This document shows positions 25,507 through 34,176 of a stretch of 64,000 nt of DNA, in pieces. The first letter of the stretch is position 1. Each line of letters begins with the position of its first letter. The DNA is from Catellatospora paridis (GTDB lineage: Bacteria; Actinomycetota; Actinomycetes; Mycobacteriales; Micromonosporaceae). The notes under the pieces are model-generated. The model ran no database searches, was not told the DNA's origin, and saw only the letters and a program-made list of their open reading frames with translations. Both the position numbers and the translations under genes were made by a program. The stretch spans positions 1-64,000 of the forward strand of contig NZ_WBZD01000021.1 in the NCBI RefSeq assembly GCF_009720365.1, in the 5' to 3' direction.

Positions 25507-25965
25507 CTAACTGAAGTACTCGGACATCATCTGGTCCACCCACGCGGGCTGCCGGACATCGCTGGGGACGAACTGGCGCATGACGGGTTTGATGTCCAGG
25601 ACCGGAGTGCCGTCGATCGCGTCGAGCCCGCGTACGCGCAGCTCCCGGCCGTTCACCGAGATGATCTCGGCGATGGTGGTGCCGATGCGGTTGGGCCGCC
25701 GCGGTCCGCGTTCGGAGAACACGCCAACCGCGGGCAGATCGGTCCGGCCGCGGGGGTGCAGCGGCTTGCCGTAGTCGTCGCGTTCGGCCAGCCGGTCGAA
25801 GAAGAACAGGACCTCGACGTGGGAGAAGTCGGCCAGGCCGGTCAGGCCGGCGTCACCGAAGCGCACGTCGACCACGATGGTGCTCTCCTCGCCGCCCCAG
25901 TGGTCGGAGTTCTGCGGGTCCAGTCGTCCGTTGTGGACGATGCCGACGGGCGTCATGTCGATCAC
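25507..25965 (-). CDS. TrmO/TsaA-like SAM-dependent methyltransferase (UPF0066)
   Basis: 152 residues starting GTG 25965 with GGGAG six bases upstream. The UPF0066 beta-barrel is seen in TPVGIVHNGR, FSHVEVLFFFDRL, HPRGRTDLPAVGVFSERGPR and PNRIGTTIAEIISVNG. Characterised members N6-methylate t6A37 of tRNA-Thr. Actinobacteria have several paralogues, so this one may act on another substrate. The NRIG-type motif is intact. Confidence 0.85.
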   Translation of the reverse strand: MIDMTPVGIVHNGRLDPQNSDHWGGEESTIVVDVRFGDAGLTGLADFSHVEVLFFFDRLAERDDYGKPLHPRGRTDLPAVGVFSERGPRRPNRIGTTIAEIISVNGRELRVRGLDAIDGTPVLDIKPVMRQFVPSDVRQPAWVDQMMSEYFS

Positions 25966-26204
25966 AGTGTTCTCCCTGTCTGGTGCTGCCCGTCGCCTCG
26001 ACGGCCTCGTGCGGTGCGCATACGGCGTCCGTGGCCGCAGGCGGACCGCCCGGGCGCGGGTCCGCGCCCGAAGTGCAGAACCCGCGAAGATCACCGAAGA
26101 TTCCCGAGATTCCCGCATCCGTGCCGGGTCGACCTGGAGAAGTCCTGTCAGAACGGAAGGTCGATATCCCAGACACTGAACGAGGTCCAGTCGCGGCAGG
26201 CCTG
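25966..26204. other. Intergenic stretch without a convincing gene
   Basis: Open frames exist on both strands but have no ribosome-binding site, no recognisable domain and many Arg/Pro runs. I see no hairpin or promoter that I would defend. Confidence 0.4.
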
Positions 26205-26387
26205 CTAGATCAGCATGAATTCCACCGTATTCGTGCGGAGCTGCGCCTCCGACACGGTGTGCCGCCAGCGCCCGATTTCCATCAGGTAGACACCCCGCCC
26301 ATCGGGAACGTTGTCCACGACGAAATCCTGCCGGCAGCCCGCGTTCGTGTAGAACGGTTCCGCGATGATTTTGCCAAGTCGCCGACC
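26205..26387 (-). pseudogene. Possible gene remnant or small protein
   Basis: The minus-strand frame reads KIIAEPFYTNAGCRQDFVVD and then GVYLMEIGRWRHTVSEAQLR before TAG at 26205-26207. It looks like the C-terminus of a real protein of about 60 residues, with GC-poorer codons than its neighbours. No ATG, GTG or TTG opens the frame after the upstream in-frame stop (26388-26390), except an internal GTG that would give only about 37 residues. I read it as a truncated gene. Family unknown. Confidence 0.4.
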
Positions 26388-26458
26388 TCAGGCAACCTCC
26401 CGTGCCGCCGCATCGGTCTAGGACCGGTGACAGAGGCAGCCAACGAGGGGTCTTGCCG

Positions 26459-26977
26459 ATGAAACCTGATGTCGAAGCCGACCTGCACACGTTCGTCGAA
26501 GCCCGCTACCTGCACCTGCGCCGCACCGCGTACCTGCTGTGCGGTGACTGGCACCGGGCCGAGGACCTGGTCCAGACCGCCCTGGCCCGGATGGTCGTGG
26601 CGGCGCGACGGCGGCGGATCGACAGCCTGGACGCCTACTCCCGCCGCGTGCTGCTGCGGGTGTATCTCGACGACAGCCAGCGCGGCTCGCGACGCCGCGA
26701 ACGGCTGTCGGACGAGCTGGCCGACCGGCCCGCCCCGCCGGGCGACCGGGCGGAGGCGCTCACCGTCCTCGCCGCGCTGCGCACTCTGCCGCCCCGCCAG
26801 CGCGCCACGATCGTCCTTCGCTACTGGGAGGACCGCAGCGTCGAGGAGACCGCCGAAACGCTGGGCGTGACCGAGGGCACCGTGAAGAGCCAGTGCGCCA
26901 AGGGGCTGGCCGCGCTGCGTGACGTGCTGGCGGATGCCCCGCAGGAACTGATGCTCAATCTTGGAGGTATCGAGTGA
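26459..26977 (+). CDS. SigE-family ECF sigma factor (TIGR02983 type)
   Basis: 172 residues, compact. Region 2 is RRTAYLLCGDWHRAEDLVQT and region 4 is LPPRQRATIVLRYWEDRSVEETAETLGV followed by TEGTVKSQCAKGL. The subfamily is abundant in actinomycetes and usually paired with a downstream membrane protein of variable sequence. Here the downstream gene overlaps by four bases, so the two are translationally coupled. Confidence 0.92.
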   Translation: MKPDVEADLHTFVEARYLHLRRTAYLLCGDWHRAEDLVQTALARMVVAARRRRIDSLDAYSRRVLLRVYLDDSQRGSRRRERLSDELADRPAPPGDRAEALTVLAALRTLPPRQRATIVLRYWEDRSVEETAETLGVTEGTVKSQCAKGLAALRDVLADAPQELMLNLGGIE

Positions 26978-27759
26978 TGCAGCTCGACGACATGCGCGAG
27001 GCGCTCCGCACCGCGATCGAGACCGACGAACCGCCGATCACCGACGGCCCGGCCACGGTGTTCACCACGGCCAGGCGCATCCGGACCCGGCAGCGGCTGG
27101 TGACGGTCGCCGCCGGGGTCGCCACGCTCGGACTGCTCGCGGGCGCCGTGAGCGTGCTCGGCCTGGGCCGGACCGACGGCGCCCAGCCGGCCGTGCCGGT
27201 GCCGCAGGTCGCGCTCGCGTCGGCGAGCCCGTCCCCCTCGCCGTCGACGGCGGGCGGTTGCCCGTGCCCGACGGGCGAACCCGCCGCCGCCAAGGTCCTC
27301 GCGGCGCTGAAAGCGCTACTACCTGCCGGTTCGGCCGTCTCCCAGCCGGTATCCCAGAACGGGTACGCCGAGGTGGTGATCACCGACCGGCTCGGCAGGA
27401 CGAAGGTGATGGCGAACGTTCAGCCGGCCTTCGGGCAGGGCGGCAAGCCCGGGGGAGGGGACATGCGCGAGATCTTCACCTGCCAGGGCCGCAGTGACTG
27501 GGCTCAGCGGGGCACCACGTGCACCGAGAAGGTGCTGGATGACGGAACCTGGATCGTGGTCACCGAGGGTCCCGAGACCACGGGGCATGACCGGATCGTC
27601 CAGCGGACGGTCGACATCCTGCGGCCGGACGGGGTGCGGGTCGCCGTCACCGCGTACAACGCCGTGAAGCCGAAGGGCAACACGCCCACGCGCAAAGTAC
27701 CGGTGCTGACCCTCGCGCAGCTCGACGTTATGGCTACCCGCCCGCGCTGGCCCGTCTGA
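26974..27759 (+). CDS. Single-pass membrane protein coupled to sigma factor, putative regulator
   Basis: 261 residues. A short charged cytoplasmic region (about 1-45; LDDMREALRTAIETDEPPIT) precedes one TM (LVTVAAGVATLGLLAGAVSVLGLG), a Ser/Pro linker and an extracellular domain with Cys pairs. This is the usual partner of SigE-family genes and may act as anti-sigma factor, although no ZAS motif is present. GTG 26974 overlaps the sigma stop; ATG 26977 is equally possible, with GGAGGT eight bases upstream. Confidence 0.8.
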   Translation: MMQLDDMREALRTAIETDEPPITDGPATVFTTARRIRTRQRLVTVAAGVATLGLLAGAVSVLGLGRTDGAQPAVPVPQVALASASPSPSPSTAGGCPCPTGEPAAAKVLAALKALLPAGSAVSQPVSQNGYAEVVITDRLGRTKVMANVQPAFGQGGKPGGGDMREIFTCQGRSDWAQRGTTCTEKVLDDGTWIVVTEGPETTGHDRIVQRTVDILRPDGVRVAVTAYNAVKPKGNTPTRKVPVLTLAQLDVMATRPRWPV

Positions 27760-27764
27760 TGTCG

Positions 27765-27799
27765 TGTGGCGGGCCGACGGTAGCCGTCGGCCCGCCACA
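27765..27799 (+). terminator. Terminator hairpin after sigma operon
   Basis: Perfect 16-bp arms (27765-27780, 27784-27799) with a TAG loop. Confidence 0.85.
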
Positions 27800-27806
27800 T
27801 CAAGTA

Positions 27807-27851
27807 GTTGAACGACTCGTTCAACACGGAAAGTTGACAACGAGACGTTGT
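27807..27851. promoter_or_regulatory. Two palindromes upstream of small HTH-like gene
   Basis: GTTGAACGACTCGTTCAAC (27807-27825) is a perfect 9-bp-arm palindrome. ACAACG-AGA-CGTTGT (27837-27851) is a second. TTGACA at 27834-27839 is a possible -35 between them. Autoregulation by the downstream DNA-binding-like protein is a natural guess. Confidence 0.6.
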
Positions 27852-27869
27852 AAAGGTTGACTGGCGGGC

Positions 27870-28304
27870 ATGGCTGACGTGCACGAGACCGATGACCTGT
27901 TCGTTCCGCCGGATGCCGGGCGTGCCCGCGCAATGCGTGACTTCGCCGCGCTCACCCGGATCGCCGAGCGGCACGCCGCGACGGGCGGACAGCGTGACCG
28001 CTGGCGCAACGCGGCGGTGCTCGACCCGTACGAGGCGGTCTGCCTGGCGGTGTCGCTCGCGGCAGGCTCCGCGCTGCCCGAGCCGGACGAGGCTCCACTT
28101 GACGAGGCCGACCTGACCGCCGCACTCACCCTGCTTCCCCGCGTACGCGCCGACCTCGACGCCCTGGAGATCGGTCTGCTCGAGCTGGCCCGTGCCCGCG
28201 GCCTGACCTGGCAGGCGATCGCCTTCGGCCTCGGCCTCGGCACCCCGCAGGCCGCCCGGCAGCGCTACGAGCGCCTGACCGACCGCGCCCGTCCGGTGGA
28301 CTAG
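27870..28304 (+). CDS. Small putative DNA-binding protein
   Basis: 144 residues, no signal peptide. The C-terminal 40 residues contain a helix-turn-helix-like stretch (ARARGLTWQAIAFGLGLGTP followed by QAARQRYERL), as in many actinobacterial regulators of unknown target. The N-terminal half is acidic and helical (RARAMRDFAALTRIAERHAA). Two palindromes lie within 65 bases upstream. I do not recognise a named family. Confidence 0.72.
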   Translation: MADVHETDDLFVPPDAGRARAMRDFAALTRIAERHAATGGQRDRWRNAAVLDPYEAVCLAVSLAAGSALPEPDEAPLDEADLTAALTLLPRVRADLDALEIGLLELARARGLTWQAIAFGLGLGTPQAARQRYERLTDRARPVD

Positions 28305-28362
28305 CCCGGCGGGCGCCCTGCCGTGCCGCCCACCGGGCCGTCCTCTCAGGTCGCGGCGTCGG

Positions 28363-29232
28363 TCACGCCGCCTCGACGGGCAGCCACAGCTCGCAGGTCG
28401 CGGTGCTGAAATCGGCGGCGCGGTCGAGGATCGCGACGATCGACGGACCCGGCCGCAGCCGCCACGGGTTGGACGGGAACCACTCGGTCGCCGTCGCGGC
28501 CCAGGTCGTCTGGAGCGCCTGGGGGTACGGTCCGGAGGTGCTGAAGACCGCCCAGCGCCCGGCCGGCACCTCGATGGCGTCGAGGTCGCCGGGGGCCGGG
28601 GTGTCCGCGGCCACCGCGACTCCGTGCAGGTAGGTCAACTCGGTGCCTTCGACGGCGTCGGGGTCGATGCCGTCGGTGACCTGCAGCAGGCCGGCCGGCT
28701 CGGCGGCGCTCAGGGCCTTGAGCCGACTGTGCTCCGCCACCGGCAGGGCGGCGATGTGCTGCTGGATGTGCGGGTTGACGCCGTGGTGGATCAGCGGCAC
28801 CCGAGCCGCGTGCCCGATGAGGCGGAACGCGGGGCGGTCGACGATGCGGGTGTCCATGGGGATGCTCCCTTCGACGGTCAGGCGGAACCTGACCTGCGGT
28901 TGTGTGCGAAGGGGGCCTCCGTCGCGGCGGACGTCGCCGGGGCTGACCCCGTGCACGGCCCGAAACGCCCGGCCGAACGCCTCGGTCGAGCCGTAGCCGT
29001 GCCGGACCGCGATGCTCAGCAGGTCGTCCTCGCCGCGGACCACGTCTGCGGCGGCGACGGTCATGCGGCGGCGGCGTACGTACTCCGACAGCGGCATGCC
29101 CGACAGCGACGAGAACATCCGGCGCAGGTGGTACTCGGTGGTGCCGAGCGACGCGGCCAGCCCGCCGAGGTCGATCTCCTCGGTGAGGTGCTGCTCGACG
29201 ACGTCGACGAGCCGGTTGAGTGCCGAGATCAT
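28363..29232 (-). CDS. AraC-family regulator with GyrI-like effector-binding domain
   Basis: 289 residues. N-terminal AraC DNA-binding domain (about 5-105: GGLAASLGTTEYHLRRMFSS and LSIAVRHGYGSTEAFGRAFR). C-terminal GyrI-like domain (about 125-289), which in relatives binds small amphipathic ligands or drugs. The ATG at 29232 has GGGAGG upstream. Such regulators often control transporters, but none is adjacent. It may be autoregulated. Confidence 0.9.
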   Translation of the reverse strand: MISALNRLVDVVEQHLTEEIDLGGLAASLGTTEYHLRRMFSSLSGMPLSEYVRRRRMTVAAADVVRGEDDLLSIAVRHGYGSTEAFGRAFRAVHGVSPGDVRRDGGPLRTQPQVRFRLTVEGSIPMDTRIVDRPAFRLIGHAARVPLIHHGVNPHIQQHIAALPVAEHSRLKALSAAEPAGLLQVTDGIDPDAVEGTELTYLHGVAVAADTPAPGDLDAIEVPAGRWAVFSTSGPYPQALQTTWAATATEWFPSNPWRLRPGPSIVAILDRAADFSTATCELWLPVEAA

Positions 29233-29360
29233 GTGGCCTCCCTTCGACGTCAAGCCTGGCCGAGGGACCCCCGGCCGCGCCCGATCGTGGCGGACCGATC
29301 CGATCATGCGGATGGGCACGGTGTCGCCGCGGCGGGCCGGCCCGGTCCGCGAGACCGAAC

Positions 29361-29816
29361 CTAACCGCGGGGCGACTCGCGGCCCTCGCCGCGCCGGGTC
29401 CGGCGGATCCGGACCGCCCGGTCGGCGAGCTCGTCGACGGCCGCGCCGATCTCCGGCGGCAGGCCTCCGTCGTCGCAGCACGGCGGCTTGGTGCGCGGAT
29501 CCGTCGGCGGCTTGACCCCGGCCAGTTCATACAGCGCCGAGTACACGTCGAGGCCCGGGTCGACCTCGTCGTGGCGTCCGACCAGGACCACGCAGGCGCG
29601 GCTGCCGGACCGGAACGCGACGACGATGCGCAGGTCGCCGACGTGCTTCACGCACAGCCGGTCGAGCGGGGCCCCGCCGGTGAGGCGGTAGCCGAGAGCC
29701 GCGCAACCCTCGGCTTCGAGGTGGCGCAGGAACTGGGCGACCTGCTGCTGCTGGCGGCTGCGCAGGCCGTCGAACTGCTGCTCGGCGCGGGGGGTCCAGT
29801 CGAGGGCGACGGGCAC
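29361..29816 (-). CDS. RelE/ParE-family toxin
   Basis: 151 residues. The core RelE fold is about 1-85: LDWTPRAEQQFDGLRSRQQQ, then RLTGGAPLDRLCVKHVGDLR, IVVAFRSGSR and CVVLVGRHDEV. The C-terminal 60 residues are an extension absent from typical RelE proteins. It lies 13 bases downstream of a DNA-binding antitoxin-like gene in the same direction, the order antitoxin then toxin. Expected role is mRNA interference or gyrase poisoning in persistence or element stability; which one is unknown. Confidence 0.75.
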   Translation of the reverse strand: MPVALDWTPRAEQQFDGLRSRQQQQVAQFLRHLEAEGCAALGYRLTGGAPLDRLCVKHVGDLRIVVAFRSGSRACVVLVGRHDEVDPGLDVYSALYELAGVKPPTDPRTKPPCCDDGGLPPEIGAAVDELADRAVRIRRTRRGEGRESPRG

Positions 29817-29829
29817 GTCGGCAGCCTAC

Positions 29830-30303
29830 CTAGGAACCGCTCTGCCGCGTACGCGCGAGCAGCTCGCCGGTGTCGATGGCTTTGCCTTCGCCGCGCCGCA
29901 TCTGGGCAAGGCTTTCCCGGACGTCGTCGCGTTCCAGCAGCGCGGTGTCCTCCAGGTAGCGCCAGACGGCGTCGAGCAGCCCACGGGTCTGCCCGGCCTG
30001 GCGCAGTTCCCGGACCAGGTGCCAGACCTCGTGGAAGCGGCGAGGTTCGAGCCGGGGCTGCCCGTTGACCTGCACGATCACGAAGATGCCCGTGCGGGCC
30101 CATTCCCGGATCGTCGGTTCGCTGAGGTCGAGCAGCTCGGCCGCGATCACCGGCCGGATGGGTTCGCAGGTGGCCAGCCACTGCCGGGCGACGCGCAGCA
30201 GTCGCGCCCGGCGCTCGTCGTCGAGGGTGCGGGCGATGTCCTCCAGCTCCTCGACGGAGGAGAGCAGGGCGGCTATCTTCTCGCGGTCGGCGGCGACGGT
30301 CAC
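29830..30303 (-). CDS. Antitoxin-like DNA-binding protein of RelE module
   Basis: 157 residues starting at GTG 30303, with AGGAG seven bases upstream. The N-terminus is a helical segment (EKIAALLSSVEELEDIARTL). The central helix-turn-helix (ELLDLSEPTIREWARTGIFV) resembles MerR/excisionase winged helices. The C-terminus is helical and would clasp the toxin. It is longer than most RelE antitoxins, so the module is atypical. Confidence 0.7.
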   Translation of the reverse strand: MTVAADREKIAALLSSVEELEDIARTLDDERRARLLRVARQWLATCEPIRPVIAAELLDLSEPTIREWARTGIFVIVQVNGQPRLEPRRFHEVWHLVRELRQAGQTRGLLDAVWRYLEDTALLERDDVRESLAQMRRGEGKAIDTGELLARTRQSGS

Positions 30304-30538
30304 GGCAGGCTCCTGTCCCTCGATTCGAGCCCGGCACTTACGAGTATGACCCACGAATCCACAAGTGCATCGCGGACGATCAGCTGAACGTGGCCGAGCA
30401 TCAACCGGAGGGTCAGTCCTCGGGTGGCCGCTGCTGGTGTTCGCCGCGTGTTCAACTGCCGGTCGCCGGTGTGCCGGAGGCTGCGGCCAGGAGCCCCGCT
30501 CCGCGTCCCCTGACCGCCTCCCGCGACAAGGACCCATC

Positions 30539-33500
30539 GTGCGTACACCTCGGCAAACAAGAACGCGGCTGGTGCTGGCCGCGCTCTGCGCCGCCGCCCT
30601 CCTGATCCCCGGCTCGCCGGTGTCGGCGCAGGAGCCGGCGACGGTGCGGATCAACGAGATCGAGTCCAACGGCGGCTCGCCCGGAGACTGGGTGGAGCTG
30701 GTCAACACCGGTTCCGCAGACGTCGACGTGTCCGGCTGGACCGTCAAGGACAATGACGACACGCACGCCTTCATCGTGCCCGCGGGCACGGTGCTCGCGG
30801 CGGGCGCCTACCTGGCCCTCGACGTCGATCCGGCGTTCGGCCTCGGCGCGGCGGACTCGGCCAGGCTGTTCGCGGCCGACGGGTCGACACTGGTCGACAC
30901 CCATTCCTGGACGAGCCACGCGAGCACGACCTACGGCCGGTGCCCGGACGGCAGCGGGGCGTTCGTGACCACGACGTCCTCGACGCGGGGCGCGGCCAAC
31001 GACTGCACGGCCCCGAACGCGGCCGTCGTGAAGATCAACGAGGTGGAGTCGAACGGCGGCTCGCCCGGTGACTGGATGGAGCTGGTCAACACCGGTTCCG
31101 CGGCCGTGGACGTCTCCGGCTGGGTGGTGAAGGACAACGACGACACGCATGTGTACGCGATCCCGGCCGGCACCGTCATCGCCGGTCACGCGTTCGTCGC
31201 CGTCGACGTCGAGGTGTCCTTCGGCCTCGGTGGCGCGGACTCGGCGCGGCTGTTCCAGGCCGACGGGACGACCCTGGTCGACACCTACAGCTGGACCGCG
31301 CACGCCGCCACGACGTACGGGCGCTGCCCCGACGGCAGTGGCGCGTTCGTCGCGACCAACGCCGCGACGCGGGCCGCGGCCAACGACTGCGGGAGCGCCG
31401 CGGCCGCGGTGCGGGTCAACGAGGTCGAGTCCAACGGCGGCACCCCGGGCGACTGGGTGGAGCTGGTGAACACCGGCGCGACGGCGGTGGACGTGTCCGG
31501 CTGGGTCTTCCGGGACAACGACGACACCCACCTGGTCACCGTCGCGGCGGGCAGCACCCTCGCCCCGGGCGCGTTCCTGGCCCTGGACACCGAGCCCGCG
31601 TTCGGGCTGGGCAGCGCCGACTCGGCGCGCCTGTACCTCGCCGACGGCACCACGCTGGTCGACACCTACAGCTGGACCGCGCACGCGGCCACCACATACG
31701 GGCGGTGCCCGAACGGGACCGGGGCGTTCGTCACGACCACGTCCTCGACGCGCGGCGCGGCCAACGACTGCGGCGCGCCGGTGCGGATCAACGAGGTCGA
31801 GTCCAACGGCGGCACGCCCGGCGACTGGGTGGAGATCGTCAACAACGGCGCGAGCACGGTCGACGTGTCGGACTGGATCGTGAAGGACAACGACGACACC
31901 CACGTGTACGCGGTCCCGGCCGGCACGACCGTGGCCTCGGGCGCGTTCCTGGCACTCGATGTCGAGACGGCGTTCGGGCTGGGCGGCGCGGACTCGGCGC
32001 GGCTGTTCCAGGCCGACGGGACGACGCTCGTCGACACCTACAGCTGGACCGCGCACGCGGCGAACACGTACGGGCGCTGCCCGGACGGCACCGGTGACTT
32101 CGCGGCGACGACCGCGCCGAGCAAGGGTGCGCGCAACGCCTGCCCGGGGCAGGTTCCCGCGGCCGTGTGGCCGGGCGGGGCCGAGGTGGCCGCGGCCGAC
32201 GCGGCGAACCTGTTCGGCGGCAACATGAGCGGGTTGGCGTACCAGAACTCGGGTGTGCTGTGGGCGGTCAAGAACGGGCCGGGCACGCTCTACCGCCTGG
32301 TGCGTGACGGCGCGGCCTGGACTCCGGATCCGGCCGGCGGCTGGGCCGCGGGCAAGGCGCTGCACTACGCCGACGGCACCGGCGACCTCGACGCCGAGGG
32401 CGTCACACTGACCGCGGCCGGGCCGTCCGGCGGCGTGTTCGTGTCGACCGAGCGCGACAACGCCGACAGCGGCGTCAGCCGCCCGCGCATCGTCCGGTTC
32501 GACCCGGCCGCCGCCGGGACGGCCCTCAACGCCACGATGGCGTGGGATCTCACGGCAGACCTGCCCGCGGTGGCCGCGAACAGCGGTATCGAGGGCATCA
32601 CCTGGATCCCGGACTCCTACCTCACCGCGCACGGGTTCGCCGACGAGCGCACCGGCGCGGCCTACGACCCGGCCGCCTACCCGGGCCACGGTGACGGTCT
32701 GTTCCTGGTGGGCCTGGAGGCCAACGGCCAGGTGTACGCGTACGCCCTGGACCAGGGCAGCAGCGCGTACACGCGGGTCGCGGCCTTCGCCAGTGGCTTC
32801 CCGGCGGTGATGGACCTGGTGTTCGAGCCGGAGACCGGCCACCTGTGGGCGGTCTGCGACGACACCTGCCAGGGCCGCACCGCGACCCTTGGCGTCGACG
32901 CGTCGGGCCGCTTCGCGGTCGGCGCGGTGTACGAGCGCCCCGCCGGTATGCCCAACTTCAACAACGAGGGCTTCGCCATCGCCCCGCAGTCGGCATGTGT
33001 CGCCGGACGCAAGCCGGTGTACTGGTCCGACGACAGCAACGACGCCGGTCACGCGCTGCGCGGCGGCACGCTGCCCTGCACCGACCTCGACGCCGACGAC
33101 GACGGCATCGCCGACGACGCCGACCCGCTGCCCGCCGACCCGGCCAACGAGACGTTCTCCGACGACGACGGCACCTCCGGCCGGATCATCGACCGGGCTG
33201 CGCGGGCCGTGTCGATCGCCGACACCGCAGGTGGCGTACTGGTGACTGTCGGCGCGGGCACCGCCCCGGCCCGGGTCCAGCTCGACGGCGGCGCCGCCGT
33301 GATCACCCTCGGCGAGGGTGTGTACGAGCTCGGTGGCACCGGCTCCGTCACGGTCCTCACCGGCGTGCCCGCGGTCGCCACGGTCACCGTGCAGGGCAGC
33401 GCGGTCACGGTCACCGTCACCGCGGGCGGCTGGGCCAGCTACCCCGAGGCGACCGTCAAGGACACGCTGGCGAGCCTGCTCGGCATCCGGTCGAGCGGCG

Positions 33501-34000
33501 GTGTCACGGTCGGCGCGGCAGGTGTGCCGCAGGACTTCTGCGCCGCTGTGCAGAACGTGCTCATCGGCTCCACCCGCAACGAGACGATCGCCGGGACCAC
33601 GGGTGCGGACCTCATCCTCGGCAAGGGCGGCAACGACGTCGTGACCGGCAACGGCGGCGGCGACTGCGTCGTCACCGGCGCGGGCAATGACGTCGTCACC
33701 ACCACGGGCGGCGACGACCGGGTCGACGCCGGCAACGGCAACAACGTGGTCAACACGGGTGAGGGCGACGACCTCGTACGCACCGGCTCCGGCAACGACG
33801 TCGTCACCACCACCGGTGGCAACGACCGGGTCGAGGCGGGCGACGGCAACAACACCGTCAACACCGCCGCGGGCGACGACACCGTCATCACGGGCAGCGG
33901 CAACGACGTCGTCGACTGCGGCGCGGGCACGGACACCGCCCACGCCGGACGCGGCAACAACGTCAACTCCGGCACCCGCTGCGAGACGTTCGGCGTCTGA
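30539..34000 (+). CDS. Large secreted protein: four lamin-tail domains, phytase-like propeller, Ca-binding linker, RTX-like repeats
   Basis: 1153 residues from GTG 30539 (AAGGA upstream). Signal peptide ends near PVSA. Four lamin-tail domains of about 125 residues (from 34, 160, 290 and 414) repeat EVESNGGTPGDWVELVNTG. Residues 538-845 form an esterase-like/phytase-like propeller (GIEGITWIPDSY, DLVFEPETGHLWAVCDD). A thrombospondin-3-like Ca site (DLDADDDGIADDADPLPADP) follows, and after a beta-rich spacer come RTX-like nonapeptides from about 1015 (GNDVVTGNGG type). Probably a calcium-folded extracellular phosphoesterase or adhesin; substrate unknown. A 46-bp hairpin begins six bases after the stop. 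Confidence 0.85.
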   Translation: MRTPRQTRTRLVLAALCAAALLIPGSPVSAQEPATVRINEIESNGGSPGDWVELVNTGSADVDVSGWTVKDNDDTHAFIVPAGTVLAAGAYLALDVDPAFGLGAADSARLFAADGSTLVDTHSWTSHASTTYGRCPDGSGAFVTTTSSTRGAANDCTAPNAAVVKINEVESNGGSPGDWMELVNTGSAAVDVSGWVVKDNDDTHVYAIPAGTVIAGHAFVAVDVEVSFGLGGADSARLFQADGTTLVDTYSWTAHAATTYGRCPDGSGAFVATNAATRAAANDCGSAAAAVRVNEVESNGGTPGDWVELVNTGATAVDVSGWVFRDNDDTHLVTVAAGSTLAPGAFLALDTEPAFGLGSADSARLYLADGTTLVDTYSWTAHAATTYGRCPNGTGAFVTTTSSTRGAANDCGAPVRINEVESNGGTPGDWVEIVNNGASTVDVSDWIVKDNDDTHVYAVPAGTTVASGAFLALDVETAFGLGGADSARLFQADGTTLVDTYSWTAHAANTYGRCPDGTGDFAATTAPSKGARNACPGQVPAAVWPGGAEVAAADAANLFGGNMSGLAYQNSGVLWAVKNGPGTLYRLVRDGAAWTPDPAGGWAAGKALHYADGTGDLDAEGVTLTAAGPSGGVFVSTERDNADSGVSRPRIVRFDPAAAGTALNATMAWDLTADLPAVAANSGIEGITWIPDSYLTAHGFADERTGAAYDPAAYPGHGDGLFLVGLEANGQVYAYALDQGSSAYTRVAAFASGFPAVMDLVFEPETGHLWAVCDDTCQGRTATLGVDASGRFAVGAVYERPAGMPNFNNEGFAIAPQSACVAGRKPVYWSDDSNDAGHALRGGTLPCTDLDADDDGIADDADPLPADPANETFSDDDGTSGRIIDRAARAVSIADTAGGVLVTVGAGTAPARVQLDGGAAVITLGEGVYELGGTGSVTVLTGVPAVATVTVQGSAVTVTVTAGGWASYPEATVKDTLASLLGIRSSGGVTVGAAGVPQDFCAAVQNVLIGSTRNETIAGTTGADLILGKGGNDVVTGNGGGDCVVTGAGNDVVTTTGGDDRVDAGNGNNVVNTGEGDDLVRTGSGNDVVTTTGGNDRVEAGDGNNTVNTAAGDDTVITGSGNDVVDCGAGTDTAHAGRGNNVNSGTRCETFGV
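30640..32145 (+). repeat. Four tandem lamin-tail coding repeats of about 370-390 bp
   Basis: Units starting near 30640, 31018, 31408 and 31780 share long near-identical stretches, for example the segment encoding TLVDTYSWTAHA. This suggests recent tandem duplication and a site likely to vary in copy number. Confidence 0.85.
33580..33950 (+). repeat. RTX-like nonapeptide coding repeats
   Basis: About a dozen 27-bp-type units encode GxGND-like motifs with alternating Val/Thr, ending in a CGAG-TDTAHAG segment typical of calcium-binding rolls. Confidence 0.8.
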
Positions 34001-34005
34001 GCGAA

Positions 34006-34051
34006 GGAAGGGCACCTTCACATCGCTATGCGTTGTGGAAGGTGCCCTTCC
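34006..34051 (+). terminator. 46-bp dispersed hairpin, copy 1
   Basis: Outer 14-bp arms GGAAGGGCACCTTC and GAAGGTGCCCTTCC; inner stem ACATCGC-TAT-GCGTTGT with one mismatch. It begins six bases after the stop of the lamin-tail gene and is a member of the three-copy family also found at 50120 and 57552. Confidence 0.8.
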
Positions 34052-34176
34052 CATCACTCGCCTCGAGACTGCGCCCACGCTGTTCCGGCAGTGTGGGCGC
34101 AGCTGCGTCCGCGCACCCTCCGAGCTGCACGGCCAGCGGTGCAGGGTAGGGGTGGCGGGCTGCTACCTTGGCCCGC

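Noticed and set aside
33580..33950. Type I secretion locus suggested by RTX-like repeats
   Set aside because: The protein has a classical signal peptide and no ABC/MFP/TolC genes are nearby.
30452..34078. Minus-strand open frame of 1208 codons opposite the lamin-tail gene
   Set aside because: Repetitive because the gene on the other strand is repetitive; no recognisable protein features.
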